64,000 nt of DNA from Aquilaria yunnanensis (lineage: Eukaryota; Streptophyta; Magnoliopsida; Malvales; Thymelaeaceae), in contig CM077594.1 of NCBI GenBank assembly GCA_039654915.1, positions 109,382,893 to 109,446,892 of the forward strand, in the 5' to 3' direction. Each line of letters starts with the position of its first letter. The first letter of the stretch is position 1. The notes below the pieces were generated by a model. That model was given only the letters and a program-made list of their open reading frames with translations, made no database searches and had not been told where the DNA came from. Position numbers and translations under genes: made by a program. Shown here piece by piece: positions 54,447-64,000 of the stretch.

Positions 54447-55759
54447 CTACCACAAGTGAAGGAACACTTCCCATATTGCTCCAAAAGCGAAAAAAGCCGG
54501 CAAAAGAAGCTGACCTCTGTAGAGAGAAATGGGAGAGGCGCTCTTTTCTGGGGCAAGCATGGGAGGAGGAGGAGGGTTCTCCACGAGGACTGCGAGTTTC
54601 ATGCCTCCATAGCAGAAACCTTTGCCGCTGATGAAGTAGTAGTTTCGGGTCACATTCAGCGGAACCACATCCCTCCCGGCTCCTCTGGTCCAGTTGTGGA
54701 GCGGGTGGTCCGAGTTGCAAGACTCGTAGTCTGTTTTGTTCACTTCCAACACATTCATCTGGTTTCTGTCATACACAAAGACTGCAAAAACAAATCTAGT
54801 AAACAACTTTCGACACTTGGAGTACCATGAGGCCTCTTGGGCTTGCTCATCATGTGCACCAGAAGAAACAACACAAGTCCTATTTGCTCATCAAGAAGCC
54901 AATATAACTAGTCAGAAACCACTGGAGGGTCTCACCTAAAAATTAATTTGAAGGACTCCTAAATCTTAAGTATCAGCTATAAGGTTCTGGGCTTTTGGAA
55001 AGGTTATACCTTCGAAAAATTGACCCAAGTGATCTCATATTTCCTTTCATCTAAAGCCAATTACATCTAGCTATAACAAACTAGCACTCTAGTATTTTCT
55101 TCTAGTTCAAAGAAGGTGCCACTTCAACTACCAAAACTTCAGAAAGGTTACTAGTTAGAAAGCTCTGATTCGTAATACAAGGTGACTTGAAAGGTGAAAG
55201 GTGAATTATTTCAAACAAAAATCCATTAACATTCCAAATAGTTAGGTTCAATTGGCAGTGATATGGAACAGATAGAGAGCTAGATTTTAAGACCTGGAAC
55301 AAATGGAATTAAGAAAGCCCCAAAGAGAAGCTAAGCTCTAATTGAACCAGAAAGCTTGGGCCTGGGCAGCTAAACAACGGAGCTTAATCTAAATAGGCCT
55401 TACAAGGTGAAAGAGCGGAGTGGAGCAGAAGAAATCCCAAGAATTCATTGAGCGGTCATTTTCAGATCTGTAGATTCGGCTCCAGAACCAACTAAAAATC
55501 CAATAAATAGCAGCCAACTTCAAGAAAGTGGGCAAAAGAAGGGCAGTTTTAGATCTAAAGAGGAAGATAACTTACAGAGCCAATCACCATTGTAGAAATG
55601 CTTGCCCTGAGCCCAGACGGTGTAGTTCACACTGGGGCTCCAGCCCACGTTGCCGCCTACAAGAAGCCTCACAGCCTCAACCTCCGGCAGCATCAGCACG
55701 GTGGCAAAGGCTAAGATCGCCATAGCCACTGTGACCTTGCCTCCTAACTTCCCCCCCAT
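54447..55759 (-). CDS. Early nodulin-like (phytocyanin) secreted protein, probably GPI-anchored
   Basis: Two exons on the minus strand, 55759-55576 and 54781-54447, joined in phase 1 by a GT-AG intron of 794 bp, give 172 aa. Residues 1-29 form a signal peptide. A plastocyanin-like domain (30-128) has the family order VGGNVGWSP, WAQGKHFYNGDWL, FVYDRNQMNVLEVNKTDYESC and FISGKGFCYGGMKL. The two cysteines of the phytocyanin disulfide are present (C83, C118). The usual copper-ligand histidines are replaced (N71 and F117), as in non-copper early nodulin-like proteins. Four NxT/S sequons suggest arabinogalactan-like glycosylation (N45, N76, N91, N104). A short Pro-rich linker and a hydrophobic C-terminus (LLLPAFFAFGAI) suggest GPI anchoring at the plasma membrane. 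Closest recalled group: Arabidopsis ENODL16/17, often annotated lamin-like. Confidence 0.93.
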
Positions 55760-55994
55760 GATGGACTCCGTTACTGGACCTGTCTCCTGTCTCCTGAAGC
55801 TGAGTTCTTTGTGTTTGGGGGAGTAAAAGTCCCAGTGTTTTTAGGACTATAGAACTGTGAAAGCCAGCTAAGCTACCAATAGAAAAAAGGTAGATTTCAA
55901 CTTCTAGATCTTTATCCAACATTTTTATAACGCTAAATCTATAGTTTTGTCCCATTTTTCAAATACCTATAGTTATCCCTTATAAAATTAATTT

Positions 55995-57844
55995 AAATAA
56001 ACTACATCTGTGACCCTTAATTTATTTATTATTGTACTACTTCCGTCCCAAATAAATCGAAACATTTGACTGGGCGCGGAAATTAAAGTGTATGTAATTT
56101 GTGTTAATTTTTTATGTAGTAAAAGTTTAAATAATGATTAAAAAAGAAAAGATTCTTTTTTGGGTTTTGTGCAGTGAAAGATTGAGTGGATATTAAAAAA
56201 AGAGTCTTTATTGGTTTTTGTGTAAAAGAATTATTTAATTGTTTAAACTTTTCCAAAAGAGAAAACGTTTCAACCTTTTGGGACATCAAAAAAAAAGAAT
56301 ATGTTTCAAGTAAACTGGGACGAATGGAGTATTTTTTTTGACCTTAACCTCAAAACTTTGCAATAGAACATCCATAATCTCGTTTAAGTGTTTTGTTTTG
56401 AATATTCCATTAACTTTAGGCATTAAGATGACCTGAAAAAAGTTAAAAACTATGTTTTAACTCCCAAACATTTTATCATTGTCTTAAAACCTTGAAACTT
56501 TCTCATTTAACAATTGAATCATCATCTCCATCACCCATCACACTCATGTTCCTCTCTAGCCATTGTCCTCCACAACCAACTGCCTATTCTTCACCCGCCA
56601 CCCACTAAACACCATTGCTTTTGAATGAATGATTTTATACCCAAATCATCATAAATATTCATAAGTCACAAGTGAATATTCACGTGGCACCTCGCGTATA
56701 GATAACAAAACAAACTCATTTGACCATCAAGCTCCCACTTGGCACATGACAAACTCCAGTCACATGAACAACATAACACATACTTCTTCCACAATGATCC
56801 TGTAGGAGGTAACAATGGTCACCTCCACTAAATATCCTAAACCCTTCTTTATTTATTCTTTCCTCTAAACAAGCAAAACCTAGTTCATATGTAAGCAACT
56901 AGAAGCAAGAATACGCAAGCAAACAACTAAGTATATTACAAGATTACAAAAACCAAACAATGAAGAATACTCACTTGATGAAGGCCGGCATCCTCTTCCG
57001 CTTATCCTCTAGGGAACCGCCTTCGTGGTAGGCCTTAGCATCATCCTGCAACTTCTTCTAAGACATTGTCACACCTCGAGAGCTTTTCATCATGAAACGT
57101 GTCATGGAAATGTGTTGTGCTCCCACCAATCGCAAGCGTTGCTCCCATCACGAAACATGTCATGCTCCCGTTGTGGAATCTGCCATGAAACTCCAATCTC
57201 TCTTTGGCAGCGCCTCTTATTATGAAATGCATCATGCTCCTGTTGCGAAATCCAAACCATCGTGAAATGTGTTGTGCTTCCGTCACAAAAACCTAATTGG
57301 TGCGTAAAACACCACTAAACAACAACAGAAAAATGTGGGTTTCCTTCCTCATGGTCAATAAACACAAAGAAACCAATCTTTTTCATCAATTTTGCACACA
57401 TAACATTTAATTTCAAAAATCAATGTTACGATTCATGAACAATTTCATAAACCCAAAACTGATTTGAACAAAAAATTGAACAAATCCATGCAAAATCAAG
57501 TCCTTAATTTATAGGGCTATTGTTGTACGTTTTTAACACTATACAACCGAGCCATTCGTTGATGACTTTCATGAATGATGGTGGTCAAAGAGAGACGTGA
57601 GTGTGGCACGTTATGGAAATGGTGGTCTAATTATTGGATGAGAAAGTTTCAAGTTTTTAAGACAAAGATAAAATGTTCAAGGGGTTAAAACTAGGTTATC
57701 AACTTTTTTTTGTCTACCTTAATGCCTCAAGTTAATAGAATGTCCAAAATGGAACGCTTAAACGATGTTTTATACAAAATTTTGAGGTTAAGGTGCAAAA
57801 TGGTACAATAATAAAAGGTTATGGGTCATAGATGTAATTTACTC
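55995..57844. mobile_element. Mutator-like TIR element interrupted by a Stowaway MITE
   Basis: Inverted repeats of about 270 bp bound the element. CTTAACCTCAAAA, GTCTTAAAA, CTTGAAACTTTCTCAT and CATTAAGNT occur near the left end and inverted near the right end (57620-57844). The left TIR is broken after TTATTATTGTA by a 293-bp MITE; the right TIR preserves the uninterrupted order ATTATTGTACCATTTTG on its complement. The core (56950-57300) is GC-richer and encodes nothing recognisable. No clear target duplication was found. Confidence 0.75.
56037..56329. mobile_element. Stowaway MITE, 293 bp, nested in a MULE TIR
   Basis: Starts CTACTTCCGTCCCA and ends with the inverted form (TGGGACGAATGGAG), with TA on both sides (56035-56036, 56330-56331). 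Subterminal CGAAACAT and ATGTTTC pair. These features identify a Tc1/mariner-derived Stowaway MITE. Confidence 0.85.
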
Positions 57845-57878
57845 AAACTTACTCTATCATTCACAATTGCAAAATAAA

Positions 57879-58705
57879 GGAAAAATGCCTAAAATTGCCA
57901 TCCTAGCATTCTTTCTTAGAATTTTTGTCCCTCAACTCATATATCTAAAAAAACTACTTCCTTATCTCTCATCACTGAGCCTTCTTCCTTCTAACACGCT
58001 TGACAGATTCTTTTTCTAGGTCAAAGAAGATCTGCAGCTGCGGCGAAGAATTGGAGTAGGGAGAGAGGTGATCGCATCAGTGAGGGAATTGCAAACGTCG
58101 AGCAAGAAGGTCTAAATTGGAGAAGGAATCACGAACGGCGAACGAAGAGGAATCGACCTTTGATGTAACAACCAAGGGTTCTTAGTCAACCATGACCAGC
58201 AGTCAAGAAGCTTGTGCTGGAGCGACTCTATGAGGGTGAGGGTTGGCACGACTGCGGAGTCATCAAACTTAATGGCAGATGATTCGATGAGCAAATTGGG
58301 CTGTGTGAGTTAGCTGGGAATCAGACGGTGCGAATCGAATGGCTGGGAATCAAGGAGCCACCTGGGAATTGAGGAGTCGTCAGGGAATCAAAGAGCCGTC
58401 GGGGAATCAAGGAGTTGCTTGGGAATTAAAGACCGTCTGCGATTGGATTGAACGATGAAGAGAAAGAAGTTTGTCAGCAGGGAGAAGGGCGGTAAGGAGG
58501 AGGAGGGGGAAAGATAGATGGTTCTGGAGAATCGTGAACAGAAGTGTCAAAATCATGCGGTTGGAGGCGGAGAAGCGGAATCGTGTTGTTGCGGAGGTCA
58601 ATTGAATGACTGCGGTGATTTAGAGAGCGGGTTAAATGTATAAATTCGGGGGTAAAATTTCCAAGGAACAAGGTTAGGTGCGCGAAGTTAGATGTTTTCT
58701 CTTTC
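57879..58705. mobile_element. Probable TIR element with GC-rich core
   Basis: The left end (GGAAAAATGCCTAAAATT, then TTAGAATTTTTGTCCC) resembles the complement of the right end (AAAACATCTAACTTCG, then TTGGAAATTTTACCCC). Between them, 58010-58620 is GC-rich with repeated GGGAATCAAGGAG-like words. The TIRs are diverged, so the boundaries are approximate. Confidence 0.4.
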
Positions 58706-59025
58706 TTGTTGTAACAGTGAATAACATTGTTAATATTTGAGAGGGTAAGTGTAAGTTTCTAAAAAATGGGAGACATAACTGTAGGTTACCCCAAATCTCA
58801 TGGGATTTTTTATAATTTTTCCTTTTGAATTCGGACAAATTCAGCATTTTGTGGCACCTGTCTTTTGCTTTCTGACCGTTATTACCAGTAACTTTCTATT
58901 CTTTTACTGTTCATTTTTTTATTTTTCACCTTCTGATTCTTTTACTGTTCTTTTCTCTTTTCTGTTTGCTTTTCATTTTTCTTTCCCGCAAATTATGCGA
59001 CCGATAAATGTTGATGCTGCTTTTG

Positions 59026-59454
59026 CAGTGGCGGAACCAGGATTTTTGGTTCGGGGGGCAAGCCCGGAAGAGAGTTGGCGGAGCCCGAAGGAGAGAGACG
59101 ACGTCGCGGTTAGGTAAAGCTGTAAATTGGGACTAATTCACACTAATTCAAAGCTCAATGAGCAAATCGTACGAGTTGGAAACGTTTGAGGACTAATAGT
59201 GCATTTAGGCCATATTAGAATATCCTCTTCTGTAGAGGGAATAACTACTCACTGGGTCCCTACTTTCTTCAGTGCCTACCTTGTTGCCCCCCCATCTTTA
59301 TATTTTTCCACAATATTTGGGGGGGCAAAATGCACATACAATCCTTAATTTTTGACAAAATCATCAAATTACTACCCCATATTTACGTTTTTTCAAAATT
59401 CCCGGCCGAGGGGGGGGGGGGGGACCCCCCCAGCAAAGCGTAGCTCCGCCACTG
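59026..59454. mobile_element. hAT-type non-autonomous element with 8-bp target duplication, 429 bp
   Basis: The left end CAGTGGCGGAACCAGGA and right end AGCTCCGCCACTG are inverted repeats of the kind seen in plant hAT elements. Perfect 8-bp duplicates TGCTTTTG flank it at 59018-59025 and 59455-59462, the size diagnostic of hAT insertion. A G14-A-C7 run lies near the right end (59410-59431). There is no transposase. Confidence 0.9.
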
Positions 59455-59820
59455 TGCTTTTGACACTCTATTTTCTAGCAGCTTTATAAAGTTCACCTGT
59501 CGAGGACCGTTTTTACTCTGAAAGTAGCATATTTGATGTCACTAGTCTTCATGTTTTTCCCTTGCTCATCTTATCCCCAGCAAATAAAATAATAACACTG
59601 GTTTTAAATTGTGAAAGGTTCTTGTATGGATAACCTAATTGCTCTTTAAAACTAATAATGAGGCCTGCCTTGCAACTTTTGTTTTCTCTGAGATAGGATT
59701 TGATCAAAAGGAAACTTTCCAAGTGTACGATGTTTTGTATCCGATAAGTACTGAAAAAATTGAAGAGAAACGAAAGAGTAATTTAACCATATTCTTTCTG
59801 TTTTATGCTACAACAATAAA
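59455..59820. other. Non-coding DNA upstream of the copia element
   Basis: Follows the hAT target duplication. No gene is recognised. Part could belong to the copia LTR if that LTR is longer than proposed. Confidence 0.35.
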
Positions 59821-59982
59821 TGTTAACGACGTTTACATTTTTCCTTGCTTTGTTTTTCTTCTTTCGCAAGTTATGTATCAGAGTCCTTCTAGGACTCCTG
59901 GTCTTATTCGACCTCCCTCCTGTATTTAAAACTTCTCTTGACTAAATACAAACCAGTTTTTGCTGCAATTAGCAATTTCACA
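59821..59982 (+). repeat. Candidate 5' LTR (end well supported, start tentative)
   Basis: The right boundary is set by TTTCACA immediately before the primer-binding site. The left boundary is the nearest TGTTAA upstream, giving TG...CA ends. GTATTTAAAAC at about 59921 is a TATA-like box. At about 160 bp this would be a short LTR, so the true start may be further left. Confidence 0.4.
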
Positions 59983-59994
59983 TGGTATCAGAGC
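59983..59994 (+). other. tRNA-iMet primer-binding site
   Basis: TGGTATCAGAGC is the standard minus-strand primer site, complementary to the 3' end of initiator methionyl tRNA, in plant copia elements. It lies directly after the LTR end and about 80 bp before gag. Confidence 0.9.
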
Positions 59995-60072
59995 AGGGCT
60001 CGATCCCAAAACCCTAAATCCCTAAATCTTTAAATCCAAACAGCAGCTGAGTTCTTCCTTGCTCAATCTTCA

Positions 60073-61183
60073 ATGGCGGACAACGGCAGAAGGCACACCT
60101 ACGGGACTGGATCAAGCACAATGCCCTTTGCTTTGGATCCTTTGTCTCCGTTTTATCTAAACTCGTCGGACAGCCCCGGCGCAACCTTGGTCACCTGTCT
60201 CCTTCAAGGAGACAATTATCCAACTTGGCATAGGGCCATGAAAAACGCCTTACGCGCAAAGAACAAACTCAGTTTTATCGATGGAACTCTTGAGAAGCCT
60301 AGAGAAGATGATCTGATCAAACCCGTTTGGGAGAAGAACAACTCAATGGTTATAGCATGGCTGATCAATTCGCTGTCACCAGAACTGCATAGTAGCGTCA
60401 CCTATGTAGAAACAGCCCATGAAGTATGGCTGGACCTCCATGAACACTTCTCGCAAGGCAATGCCTCAAGGATCTATGAGTTGAAGAGAGATATTACCTT
60501 GATGCAGCAACAAGATTTGTCAGTTGTCGCATATTACTCCAAACTTAAAGCATTATGGGATGAGTTAGCCACTTACTCAAATGTGCCGCAATGCACCTGC
60601 GGTGCCATGAAGGAACTAGTAACCGAAAAAGAAAGTGAAAAATTGTTTCACTTCCTTATGGGGTTAAACGACAAATATAGGGTCATTAGATCGCAAATTC
60701 TTAATATGGATCCACTGCCAAGCCTCAACAAAGCTTACGCCCTCGTAGCTAAGGAGGAGAAGCAACCGGGAGTCGTTATTTCTCGGAATGCTCCAGGAGA
60801 GGCAGCTGCGTTTGTAGCTAGGCAACCAAAGGGTCGCGTTGCTGCCTCGAACAAGAACATGGACAAAAGCAAGCTGCATTGCTCCCATTGTGGGAAGACA
60901 GGGCATCTCTCAGAAGGTTTGCTTTGAACTTATTGGTTACCCAGACTGGTGGGAGAACCCAGGGAAGAAGACACAGAACAAAATGATAGGGAAGTTTGGC
61001 AGGACTACAGTGAATAAAGCAAGTACAAGTAGTGGTGTCGACTTTCTAAAGAAGGAGGATGGCAACTTAAATATCACACAAGAGCAATTCAACCAATTCA
61101 TGACTCTCTTATCTACTCAGAACACAGCTGCTAATTTTGTTGGTAAGGTCTTTAAACAAACTTTCCTCAAGATGGATTATTGA
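60073..61183 (+). pseudogene. copia gag remnant with frameshift in the zinc knuckle
   Basis: From the Met at 60073 the frame encodes a gag-type capsid region (LLQGDNYPTWHRAM, LWDELATYSNVPQC, FLMGLNDKYRVIRSQIL) and the start of a CCHC zinc knuckle (CSHCGKTGH). The frame then closes at 60927. The continuation (VCFELIGYPDWW and on to about 61183) is in another frame, placing a one-base indel near 60905-60920 within the knuckle. Confidence 0.88.
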
Positions 61184-61700
61184 CTATGGAGCTTCTGAGC
61201 ATATGACGTCGCAGCTAGCCTTGCTTACAGACTGCCAACCGGCCACATCTCACTCGCCAGTAAAATTACCAAATGGGAGTTACATGAAAGTGCATTCTTG
61301 TGGCCAGCTGTCGTTGACTCCTAATTTTAAATTGAATAATGTTCTATGTGTGCCTTCGTTCACTTGTAATCTGTTGTCTGTCAGCCAGATTACAAAGGCG
61401 TTGAACTGCTCCGTGACCTTTTTCCCAATTTCTGTGTGATGTAGGACCTGAAGTCGAAGAGGCTAATTGGCAAGGGTGAAGAGTGTGATGGATTATACTT
61501 CTTCAAGGAATTCAAGGCACATGCAGTAGTCCCAAAGTCAGCTGAAAAAACCACAGTTACCTAGCATAGACGATTTGGCCATTTACCCTTTGAAAAATTG
61601 TTGCAAATTCCTCAGCTTAGCAACCTATCTCTTAGAAATTTAGATAAATGATGTGACTCTTGTCATCAGGCCAAGAAAACCCGAAAACCTTTTCCGAGAA
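61137..61700 (+). pseudogene. copia protease and GAG-pre-integrase remnant
   Basis: RWIIDYGASEHMT marks the retroviral-type aspartic protease; the usual DSGA/DTGA active-site motif reads DYGA. Then VLCVPSFTCNLLSVSQ, followed by a GAG-pre-integrase HHCC-like region (HRRFGHLPFEKLL, CDSCHQAKKTRKPF). Stops at 61437-61439, 61562-61564 and 61648-61650 interrupt it. Confidence 0.8.
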
Positions 61701-61702
61701 GC

Positions 61703-62583
61703 TTGAGTACCAGTAATTCATGCTTTGATTTAATACATATTGATATTTGGGGACCATACAAAACACCTTCATTGTCTAGTGCTCATTATTTTCTGACCAT
61801 TGTTGACGATTACAGTCATTGTACGTGGGTGTATCTAATGAAACACAAATCAGAAGCTGCCGTTCACTTTGCCACATACTATGCCATGATTAAAACTCAA
61901 TTTGGCAAAACCATACTTCAAGTAGGAAGTGACAATGGCCAAGATTTTTTGTTGGCCCATTCTTCTCATTCCTTAGACAAAATGGCATCATTCTTCAAAC
62001 TTCATGTGTCAACACTCCCCAACAAAATGGAGTAGTTGAAAGGAAACATCGTCACTTGCTTGAAGTTGCCCGAGCCCTCTGGTTTCAAGCCAGCCTTCCT
62101 ATAAACTTCTGGGGTGAGTGTGTTCTTGCAGCTACCTACCTCATCAATCACATGCCATCATCAAAGCTTGGAGGAAAAAGCCCATATCAGGTGCTGTTTT
62201 CTAAAACCCCTTCTCTTGACCACTTACTGGTGTTTGGCTGTTTAGGCTATGTTCATTCAAAAACCCCTGATAAACTTCAGGCCAGGGCTAAACCTTGTGT
62301 GTTTGTTGGGTATCCTGTTGGCCAAAAAGGTTACAAAATGTTTGACCAAGAATCACGTAAAACCTTTGTTTCTCGTGATGTAACCTTTTATGAGGACTGT
62401 TTTCCTTTCCAAACTACCAATAAGCCTGATAGCCAATCTCAGTTTATCCCCAGCCTTACCCACCATGAAGATGAACTCATAATTGAAATGGTGCAACCCA
62501 CACCACAATGTTTAGAGGCCGAAAACTCACATACACCTAATCACAATGAGAGTCCTGAACCTCGACTTGAAACACGACCTTAA
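61703..62583 (+). pseudogene. copia integrase core remnant with frameshift
   Basis: Integrase catalytic region: first Asp in LIHIDIWGP, second Asp in VGSDNGQDF, and the Glu in VVERKHRHLLEVARA, which is in another frame after an indel near 61975-61990. The C-terminal part (WGECVLAATYLINHMPS, FGCLGYVH, FVGYPVGQKGYK) then runs to a stop at 62581-62583. Confidence 0.85.
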
Positions 62584-63705
62584 CGCAACCGTCGGCCTCC
62601 TTCCTATCTTCAAGACTATGTGCATAAGTTGCATGGAGAAAACAATCCATCACCTCATTCAACAGTCAGTCAAGCCTCTTCATCGTCAGGTAAGCCTTAC
62701 GCTTTGGCCTCATATCTGTCGAATACACGTTTTGTCATGGAACACAAGGTTTTTCTTGTAGCAATATCCTCTGGCGTAGAACCCAAAAATTTTGTTGAAG
62801 CAAATGCAGACCCGAAATGGCGTGATGCTATGTGGCAGGAGATACAGGCTTTTGAAAAAAATAAAACATGGACTATGGAAGGGCTGCCACCTGAGAAGAA
62901 ACCTATTGACTGTAAGTGGGTTTATAAAATCAAATACAGGGCAGATGGCACCATTGAGAGGTACAAAGCTCGATTAGTAGCGAAGGGGTTTAGTCAGGTT
63001 GAAGGAATTGACTACACAAAGACCTTTGCCCCTGTAATAAAACTCACCACCGTTCGGTGTGTATTGGCCATCGCAGCAACGAAAAACTGGCACTTGCACC
63101 AACTTGATGTTCACAATGCCTTTCTTCAAGGTGATTTGAATGAAGATATATATATGGTGCCGCCACCAGGAATGATCAAACAGGAAGGCAATCGAGTATG
63201 TAAACTTCAGAAGTCCTTCTATGGCTTAAAACAGGCCCCTCGACAGTGGTTCGAAAAGCTATCAGGTGCACTTGTTCAATACGGTTTTGTTCAATCCAAG
63301 GCAGACTACTCCTTGTTCACCCGAAAATATAAGAGGCACTTCACTGCTGTCTTGGTTTATGTTGATGACATGATTATTGCTGGAAGTGATGCCACTCAGA
63401 TCAACGAGTTGAAGAGCTATTTACATGATAAATTTCACTTAAAAGACTTAGGGAAGTTGAAATACTTTATTGGTTTGGAGCTAGCCCAGACCCCTGAAGG
63501 GATCTTTCTCTCTCAAAGGAAATATGCTGTTGACTTGTTGAAGGATACAGGGATGATAGGTGCCAAACCAAGTCGCCTCCCTCTTCAACAACATCATCGA
63601 CTCGGTTCTGTTGAAGGTTCAAGTTTACAAGATCCAGGACAATTCAGAAGACTGGCAAACTTATTTATCTTACCATTACCCAGCCGGATATCACATATGT
63701 GGTGA
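62584..63705 (+). pseudogene. copia reverse transcriptase remnant
   Basis: In the same frame as the preceding integrase segment but separated by TAA at 62581-62583. RVT_2 blocks: WRDAMWQEIQAFEKNKTW, WVYKIKYRADGTIERYKARL, QLDVHNAFLQGDLNEDIYM, SFYGLKQAPRQW and the catalytic YVDDMIIAG, then LKYFIGLELA. The frame fails near 63650-63660, where sequence similar to the usual RRLVGKLIYL is short by some bases. Confidence 0.93.
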
Positions 63706-64000
63706 ATCTCCTAAGCCAGTTTATGAAAAAGCCTTGTGAACAACACCATAATGCCGCCATGCAAGTTTTGCGGTACTTGAAGCAAGCTTTCGGGCAAGGT
63801 CTCTTCTTTCCAGCTAAAGGTTCTCTTACGTTGCACGCCTTCTGTGATGCTGATTGGGCAGCGTGTCCTAAGACACAACGATCTACTACTGGATTCATTG
63901 TCAAGCTTGGCAATGCGTTAATCTCATGGAAGTCGAAGAAACAGTCCACCGTGTCGTGATCTTCAACAGAAGCCGAATACCGATCAATAGCGGTAACTAC
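63660..64000 (+). pseudogene. copia RNase H remnant (truncated by window end)
   Basis: In a frame different from the reverse transcriptase, LSQFMKKPCEQHHNAAMQV is followed by the RNase H blocks FCDADWAACPKTQRSTTGF and ISWKSKKQ. A TGA at 63957-63959 falls where the family has an Arg or similar residue before SS(T/A)EAEYR. The sequence continues past the window. Confidence 0.85.

Larger units (their letters stand above)
59821..64000 (+). mobile_element. Ty1/copia LTR retrotransposon, decayed, cut by the window end
   Basis: Contains, in copia order, a primer-binding site, gag, protease, integrase, reverse transcriptase and RNase H remnants. Several frameshifts and stops make it non-autonomous. 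The right LTR lies beyond the window, so LTR length and age cannot be judged. Target duplication at the left cannot be confirmed. Confidence 0.85.

Noticed and set aside
54423..54830. Plus-strand open frame of 135 codons
   Set aside because: Antisense of phytocyanin exon 2, which has clear family motifs on the minus strand.

Overview
This is nuclear genomic DNA from a flowering plant, most likely a eudicot. The genes are split by short AT-rich GT-AG introns, the intergenic DNA is rich in transposons, and every recognisable protein belongs to a plant family: SnRK1 kinase, group I WRKY factor, plant CDK-like kinase, early nodulin-like phytocyanin, DUF1336/EDR2-like protein and a plant Ty1/copia retroelement. 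I cannot name the species. No bacterial, organellar or CRISPR-like content was seen.

Layout. 807-5301 (-): complete ten-exon SnRK1 catalytic alpha subunit (KIN10/KIN11 type), with a further 5'UTR intron. 6395-7500: fold-back element with tandem-repeat arms, broken by a Stowaway MITE. 8109-9514 (-): two-exon TMEM230/DUF872 membrane protein. 10.4-14.6 kb: AT-rich repeats. 14610-18544 (+): nine-exon DUF1336 gene whose splice phases all fit but which carries two in-frame stops. 18.7-22.9 kb: a short fold-back element and two Mutator-like TIR elements. 24226-26834 (-): seven-exon N-myristoylated CDK-like kinase of the IBS1/At1g54610 group. 28354-31166 (-): four-exon group I WRKY factor (WRKY3/4-like) with a GC-AG intron. 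31.4-50.9 kb: repeat-rich DNA with MITEs, fold-backs, an LTR split by a nested insertion, and a decayed LINE. 50883-53919: a 3-kb palindrome built from about eight tandem units of roughly 167 bp on each arm. 54447-55759 (-): early nodulin-like phytocyanin. 55995-57844: Mutator-like element with a Stowaway MITE inside one TIR. 59026-59454: hAT MITE with a perfect 8-bp target duplication. About 59821 to the window end (+): decayed Ty1/copia element with gag, protease, integrase, reverse transcriptase and RNase H remnants.

The genes do not form a pathway cluster. SnRK1 (energy signalling), the CDK-like kinase, the WRKY factor and the DUF1336 protein are each plausible signalling or defence components, but they lie next to each other without evidence of shared function. 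The least ordinary content is structural: two fold-back elements whose arms are tandem arrays, three nested insertions that can be read from the sequence itself, the double nonsense in the DUF1336 gene, and the GC-AG WRKY intron. Exon coordinates come from reading frame, splice signals and family knowledge. No alignment or transcript search was run.
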